Made by a program: the position numbers and the translations under genes. From the NCBI RefSeq assembly GCF_947623445.1, contig NC_135242.1:18352001-18416000 (forward strand): a DNA stretch of 64,000 nucleotides, written 5' to 3'. Positions within the stretch are counted from its first letter, which is position 1. Each line of letters opens with the position of its first letter. The stretch is from Clavelina lepadiformis (Eukaryota; Chordata; Ascidiacea; Aplousobranchia; Clavelinidae). The notes under the pieces were generated by a model. That model saw only the letters and a program-made list of their open reading frames with translations, searched no databases and was not told the DNA's origin. Positions 57,901 through 64,000 of the stretch are shown piece by piece.

Positions 57901-60900
57901 TAGCAACTGAAAACTTGACAGGGTGAAACCATATTCCAAACCGTTGCAAGTTTTACGCAATCTCAGGCTTTTTAGGAGAAAAATTCTGACTAACAGCAAT
58001 CACAGAATAACCTTCAATATTTTTAATCTACGTTTCTGGGATTAAGCCTGTTTTAGTTGCACAAATTAGTGCATAAAATTCAATTGCGATGGCGAAACAT
58101 GCTTCTAGACAAAACCCCAGGAAGACAAAACTAATACCCACAATACAAACAACACGGAACTCCAGCTACGGAGCCTCACACTTACTTGATCATGTCCACC
58201 ACTTCGGACGTATTATCCGGAGGTGGATCGTTTAATGGAGGGAAGGACTCCAACTTCTTTTCAATTTCATCAAACTGATCAGCGAAGGCTCCTGTTATAC
58301 CAGTCTCACCCATGTTCTTCGCGCGTTGTATTGCGGCGTTTGTCCGATCTGCCGCAGTTATACATAACGTTAAAAAGCTAAATCCTGCATATAATGCATG
58401 CACGTCGCAACTAATTTATTTTTTACCTTTAAGCTCGGTGATGATTGTGTCCCAGTTCGTAAAACACTCGCCACAAGACTCGCAATTCGGTACATCTCCG
58501 GTGTATCCACGAAGGCATCGGTCGCATCGTCGGCCGCCGACACCATCCAGACACTCACACTGACCGGTTCTGGTGTTGCATTGAGATGAAACTGATCCAC
58601 TAGAATCGCAATCGCAAGCTGCAAAAACAAACAAACGCACACCAAATAAGACGAACCCATCGCAAACTGTGCTTAACTTAAACGCGGCGTGCGCATGCAA
58701 ACAGTGAATATAACGAACGCAAGGAGCAGTGCAGAGCAAATTACATGAGCAGCGGAAAAGAAAATGGAATTAAAGTCAGCGCAGTTTGCCGCTATTACTA
58801 TGTGTACGCTAAATCCACATTCATTCACATGATCGTACAGAATCACATAATGATTCGTGATATGAAAAGTACATTTGCTTGATTCGGGATTTCAACTCGT
58901 ATTGATTGCGAAAAACACGAATTTAAGAAAAGTTTTCTGTGGTCGAAAAGTAACAATGCATTGGGCAACACGTGAGAAAAGGAGCTTGATTGTGATTATT
59001 TTCAGCTGTTAGAGGTTTCCGATTGCTTGAAATTATTGACCCATTTCCATCCATACATATGGACGTCCACACTTTTACCGGCGGTAGATATGGTTGTAGC
59101 GCTTGCAGTGGTCATTGTGTGACCAACGGGAACAACAGCAGAAGTTGTCGCACCTAAAGCGGTGGTTGAAACCTCGGGCACGATAGTCATCTTCTGGGAA
59201 GATGCAGGTTGATTGAGGCAGCCCGCGTCCCCTCTAGCATGACACTCGGTGGTTGATTTTGTATTAGAAGTTGTGATTGTCGTTGGAACGACAGGTGCAA
59301 TCGTTGGAGCCGATGAACTCGACAAAACGGGCTGTGCTTCTATGTGTACGAAAGGCTTACTCGAAACTAATCGTGTGACAAAAACGGTGGGAAAATGGCT
59401 ACCAGTGGCCAAACAGCAGTGCCAAGTGGGGTGTTGTTCCAAAAGTAAATCAGTGCAATAAAAGAAGTCAATCACAAAGTAAGCAAAAAGCCGCAAGGTA
59501 AAGTTATCTAACTACAGAAATCACACTTTTTTACCAAAGCATTGGACGTAAGGGTCACCAAAATAACCATCCGCACAATCGTTGCAAGTACGTCCACCGA
59601 AGCCTTCGACACATTGACACTGCCCAGTTATCTTTAATGAAAAGCAAGTGTTAATGAAAACATAGAAAGATCATCACAACATGACATTGTACAAATAAGT
59701 ATTTGACTTATTGCAGAACTTATGGGTTACTACATTATTTTCTAAACACAGTTCTCACTTCGTTACAGCTGGGTCCAATTGAATTCGCAAGATTACAATC
59801 GCAAGCTTCGCAGCCCTCGCCGCTGGCCAGATGCCAATGGTTTGGCTCGCACTGGTCACAGTTTTTGCCAGCCACATTAGGCAAACAGTCACACTGACCG
59901 GTAGCTAGGTTGCACTGGCACTGATCGTCTTCGCAAGTTGATCTGTCCGTTCCAAGCAGATTACAAGCACAGACTGTGGATGAAAATAGAATGTGATCAT
60001 GTGCAATACAAGTTTGCCAACCTGTATATCCGCCCAGCTTGGGGTTCAGGAATTCAACAAACATACCGCGACAGGTTTTGTCAAAGGCACTTCCGTAGTA
60101 GAAATCCTTACAACGTTCGCAATGAGGACCGGCGGTGTCGTACAAGCAGCCGGTGCACACACCGGTTGCCGCATCACACGCGTCTGGATCCAATGTGTCG
60201 ACGTTGCCGTTGCATTCACACTCCCGGCAAAGGCCATTTGTCTCCTGGGGGTTTCCCCAAAAGGCAGGGGCACATTCATCACACCTCGGTCCTGAAATGC
60301 AATTAAGTTGAATTTACTGAACATATCCAGACAAGAGAAATTAGCATCGTCATCATGTATTACAGTCAAAATACGATAATTGCAGAAACCGATTTAAGTT
60401 TATGTACCAGAATAGCCGGGCAAGCAGGAGCAGGTGACTTGTCTAGTAACCGCGTCGTATCTGCATCCACTGGAAAATTGCCGTCCACTATCCGGCCCAT
60501 CAGGACACAAGCACGGTTTGCATTGGTCCGAATTTCCAAGTGCCGGGTTGCCATAGTAACCAGTGTCGCAACTGAAAACAATTAACAAAAATTTGGAAAC
60601 TCTGTTTATAGCTATTAGTGTTAGGTTATTTTAGCAGCGAGATAAATACTGTACAATATTTTGTTATTCATAGAATGTGTTCATTCAATAGACTATTAAG
60701 CATTTCACAAGCCTAGAGGCACTTTCGTGTTAAGTTAAACTCACATATCACAGTGATCTCCCATGGTGTTGTCTCTGCAGTCAATGCAACTACCGGTTTC
60801 CTGGTCGCAAGTGTCGGCATGACCGTTACATTCACAACGTCTGCACTCAGGGTAGAGATAATATCCGGGTTTGCACTGGTCGCATCTACGTCCGGACACC

Positions 60901-63723
60901 CCCGGAAGACAAGTGCACTGTCCTCGCGCTGCATCACAGAACTGATCTCGAGATCCCTGGGCGTCACAGTCGCAAGCTGAAAATTTCACACAATTAAACC
61001 ATTAAAAAATAAATATCAAATACAAATATATTGATATTTTGTCTTAATTATTAATTAATTATTATTAATTAATTAATAACTATTTTGTATTCTACAGGAT
61101 GCTTTTTACTTAAAATATTCGATCTAAACTTCAATCTAAAGTTAGCTGAAGAACTTACCTCTGCATCCACTGGGTCCAAATCCGTAAGTACCCGGAGCGC
61201 AACGGTCACATCTTCTTCCAATGACATTTGGTTTGCAGACGCACTGACCACCCCAATCATCACAGATCCTACTTTCGCTTCCCTGCAGGTCGCAATCGCA
61301 AGCTGGGGAAACAATTAGTTATCAACATCCAGAACTTAATTTCAGATGCTGCTGAATTGAGAACTTAAAAGAATGAAGCTCACGTTTTGAGCCATCGTGA
61401 AGAATGGCAGACATGGAGAAAAGAAGGCCGGCGCACTCTTCATGGGGTTCACGATCTGGAACAAACATCTCGTCCTCCTGGCAATCAAGTTCTTCAAATT
61501 TTTGAGCTCGCCTCCTGCCAGCAACACTTCCTTGAAACATGTCCATGCTTGAGTAGACGGGAACCACCAAAAGCTAAATATAAAATTCAGTAGGTTCAAC
61601 TTTGGCGTACTGAAGAGTCGTTATAATATTTTAAATGAGATCACTTAAAAATAAACTGATATTCTAAATAAGTTATTAAAACAATTTTTTGAATTGAAGA
61701 GTGCTAAAGCAACAAGTTAATGAGCTAATGCAATGAGCTAGAACATAAAAATCAACTGACCGAATCAATAAGGATATCTGGGGTTGGCCCATTAGGATCC
61801 TGTTCTCTTTGGTATCGCCTCAAATCAACAATTACACGGTAAGTGTAATCCCTCTCGAGACAGATGATACCTGTGCGAGGAAATGATGAGTTTTAATCAT
61901 TCTGTGGCACCTACAAGGAAGGAAGTGTGAGGAGGATGCAAGAGAAATGTTCAAGACTCACCAAGGCTGTTATGTGTGGTCGGTGGTCCAGGTAGTGATG
62001 TCATCCAGCTGTCATCTTCTGGCCTGGTGTTTCCACAGGGACTTCCGGTCGGAATATTGCCCTGGTTGGGGCGGTCAATTGTGATTTCAACGTACTGCCA
62101 AGCATTAGGCATCTGCATAAAAAGCAAGATATGAGAGAAATACCAGTACAATTCTTTGAAAGTAGTACAACGTAACCACGACAACATCAGAGCGGACTTA
62201 CGTTAGATTGATAGCGCAGAATGAGGTTGTAGTCCATGGATGCAGGAAGGTCTTTGACGATAAAGACGATAACTCCTTCCTCCTGAACAAGCATGTACCC
62301 ATCCCCTGTCCATGTAACCGGTGGAGTGTGCGGCCTCTTGTCTTCATAAGCTCCCTAATCGAAAGAAAAACACTGAGTAAAATCTTAATGTAGGGAATGC
62401 TGCATTATTAAGTATGAATGAAGATTCTGTATGTGGAAAAATTGCAGAAATAACGTTTTATATCGCTTTAAAAGAATCTATTTTCAGAAAGTCATTCAAG
62501 TTGAATTATATGTCACTATATCGACTATACATATATTTTAACTTAGACTAAAAAATTCGTTGGGAAAGTGCAAGTTCAAACCTGGTCTATTTCAGCCTCT
62601 TCCGCCTCAAACACGTAGTAGTCGAGACCGGGAAGGAAGTTTCCAGAAACAACTGCATCACAACGACGTTGTTCGATGCTGGGCCTGCAGTTGCACTGAC
62701 CAGTGGTTTGATCACAGTCGTTATCGTATGCTCCGCCAATGTCGCAGTCGCATTCATTACAACCCTGAGCGATTGAACTCATTCCCCAGGTTTGAGGCTG
62801 TCGAAGTATCGTGAAAAATTTCAAATTTACGTGAATGTTAGAAGTACCCAGGGCAATTTTCGGTAATATACTTACCACACACTGATCGCAGCGTCTACCG
62901 GTTGTAAAGCGTTTGCAAATACACTGCCCGGTTGCGCTGTCACAAGTGTTAGGGCCAGAGAGAGTACCCAAAGAATCGCAGTCGCAAGCTGAAAAACAGT
63001 TTGTCGAAAAGGTTAAAAGCATTGTTTAAACCGACAAAATGACGCAAAGTATATATTCAAACCACGAAACACTTGTAACAATACTGGCCATGACTGGCAA
63101 AAAGATGTTAAAAAAAATCGACTCGTATATCTCAAAGCTGAAACAAAACCACGATTCTTTTCATTCACCTGTGCAGCCATCAGGATTGTTTTCGTCTAGG
63201 TTGTAGTAACCGGCTTTGCACTGATCACATCTTGGTCCTTCCACATAACGTTTGCACCGGCACTGACCGGCAATCATGCCCAGGTCGGCGTTAGTCTGAC
63301 CATCGCAAATTCCACCGTCCAAGGAGCCGGCAACTTCGCACTCGCATGCTATGTTTAAATTATAGAAGAAATGGCTTTATAAGCACCATCCAAGTTCGTG
63401 CAAAAAAGCTCTCCAGCAACTTTGTCTTCACTAAACTACTTACTGTATATTCACCATAAAAGTATTTTCCGATTAATCACATCAATTGTTTGATGTATCG
63501 CAATCGAAGTAAAAACGAACAGTTTAAAACTTACGTGCGCAAACCGTGGGGTCACGAATATCCTTGTTGGGATCTTGGTAGTAGTATGGTGCGCAAAGTT
63601 CGCATTGTCTTCCAACTGTATTGTGTTGGCAGTTTTCGCAAACACCTCCGGAAATTCGACCGGTGGCTTCAAAAACGGCTGGGTCAAAATGGCATTCCGT
63701 AGCGTGTCCGTTGCAATTGCAAG
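54933..63723 (-). CDS. LAMB: Laminin beta chain, 26 exons, 5' end outside window
   Basis: Secreted basement-membrane chain that trimerises with alpha and gamma. Exons in coding order: 63535-63723, 63169-63348, 62876-62988, 62582-62797, 62202-62354, 61962-62112, 61761-61870, 61384-61573, 61159-61302, 60745-60976, 60408-60571, 60067-60291, 59759-59973, 59535-59631, 58427-58618, 58186-58348, 57692-57876, 57330-57502, 57141-57209, 56691-56876, 56378-56516, 56091-56298, 55865-56006, 55520-55696, 55226-55370, 54933-55066. All phases agree; about 1430 residues. Order: LE repeats starting ACNCNGHA; a beta-type domain IV (62354-61384) with [11 protein letters not shown] and [12 protein letters not shown]; more LE repeats; a heptad-rich coiled coil interrupted by the beta-specific cysteine knot ([15 protein letters not shown]); and a C-terminal cysteine (HRRC, stop 54933-54935) for pairing with gamma. 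Signal peptide and LN domain are missing only because the window ends. LAMB1 versus LAMB2 is undecided. Confidence 0.93.
59079..59366 (-). CDS. Candidate Thr/Ser-rich cassette exon of laminin beta
   Basis: Within the 903-bp intron between laminin exons 59535-59631 and 58427-58618, a minus-strand frame is open over 59002-59496. An acceptor (TTTTTGTCACACGATTAG) and a donor (GCCG|GTAAAAG) bound 288 bp that begin and end in phase 1, the same phase as the flanking exons, so inclusion keeps the laminin frame and adds 96 residues. The peptide is rich in Thr, Ser, Ala and Pro ([32 protein letters not shown]) with two cysteines ([10 protein letters not shown]), like a mucin-type spacer. Direct joining without it also gives a perfect LE boundary, so it would be an optional exon. 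It could instead be chance open intron. Confidence 0.4.
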
Positions 63724-64000
63724 CTGTTAAATTTGTACATTATAACGAAGTAGATATTCACGCTACAATTGGAAAGCAATCAATTGCACAAGCCCAGTAT
63801 TGAAATTTTGCGGTAATCAAAATTTTGGACGCTATAGTTGGATTTCTAAACGATCGATTATATTATGTGAGGAAATAATGCGAATTGAATTGCAATGAAG
63901 ACAAGGAAGGTATAATATGCCTAGGGCAAAAATACAGTGTAATCAATTTTTCGGCGTTGATGCAATAAAACGGCCTTGCCAAAATCGTCAACTAAATAAC
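63724..64000. other. Laminin intron running off the right edge
   Basis: Non-coding on the minus strand. It begins with an acceptor (TTTAACAG) for the first LE exon and shows no further exon before the window ends. Confidence 0.6.

Noticed and set aside
60355..60585. Plus-strand frames opposite the laminin LE exons (also 59938-60306, 58312-58563)
   Set aside because: Cysteine codons on the minus strand leave few stops on the plus strand; these are shadows of laminin exons.

Overview
This is a 64 kb piece of an AT-rich animal (metazoan) nuclear genome. Genes are split by short GT-AG introns and embedded in a mix of transposable elements. A laminin beta chain, a phospholipid scramblase, a BAAT/ACOT-type enzyme, a Maverick/Polinton relic, Ty3/gypsy and LINE remnants and many MITEs fit a marine invertebrate deuterostome. 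A tunicate (ascidian) is my best guess; this is inference, since no diagnostic marker can be checked here.

Layout. 1-1185: nothing recognised. 1186-5726 (minus): a complete seven-exon phospholipid scramblase. 5727-8270: non-coding, one doubtful exon-like patch. 8270-12760: a very AT-rich, decayed Maverick/Polinton carrying pieces of DNA polymerase B, a zinc-ribbon protein, a fibre-like repeat protein, the packaging ATPase and a small basic protein. 12929-18430: MITEs, a hAT remnant, a LINE 3' end and a TIR element. 18947-20479 (plus): intronless serine palmitoyltransferase subunit 2, followed by a pogo/Tigger-like MITE. 21060-28300: mostly empty, with a BAAT-family relic and a hAT MITE. 28309-30891 (minus): an intact five-exon BAAT/ACOT-family gene. 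31694-51700: four head-to-tail copies (minus) of a four-exon GNAT acetyltransferase gene resembling arylalkylamine N-acetyltransferases, all open. Intron 3 of copy 1 carries a deleted Ty3/gypsy element with both LTRs, copy 2 a solo LTR at the same site, and copies 3 and 4 the empty site. 51687-53590: a hAT MITE, a Tigger-like MITE and a second LINE 3' end. 54933-63723 (minus): 26 exons of a laminin beta chain, from the first LE repeat to the C-terminal cysteine; signal peptide and LN domain lie beyond the right edge.

The genes do not form a pathway. SPTLC2 starts sphingolipid synthesis, the scramblase moves phospholipids across membranes, the BAAT/ACOT enzyme acts on acyl-CoAs, the GNAT copies should transfer an acyl group from CoA to an amine, and laminin beta builds basement membrane. 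Exon limits were derived by eye from splice signals, codon phase and family conservation; phases agree across every junction given.

Most worth a second look: the mosaic GNAT array with its transposon-dated history and boundary hairpin; a 96-codon phase-1/phase-1 Thr/Ser-rich candidate cassette exon inside the laminin LE region; and the Polinton relic.
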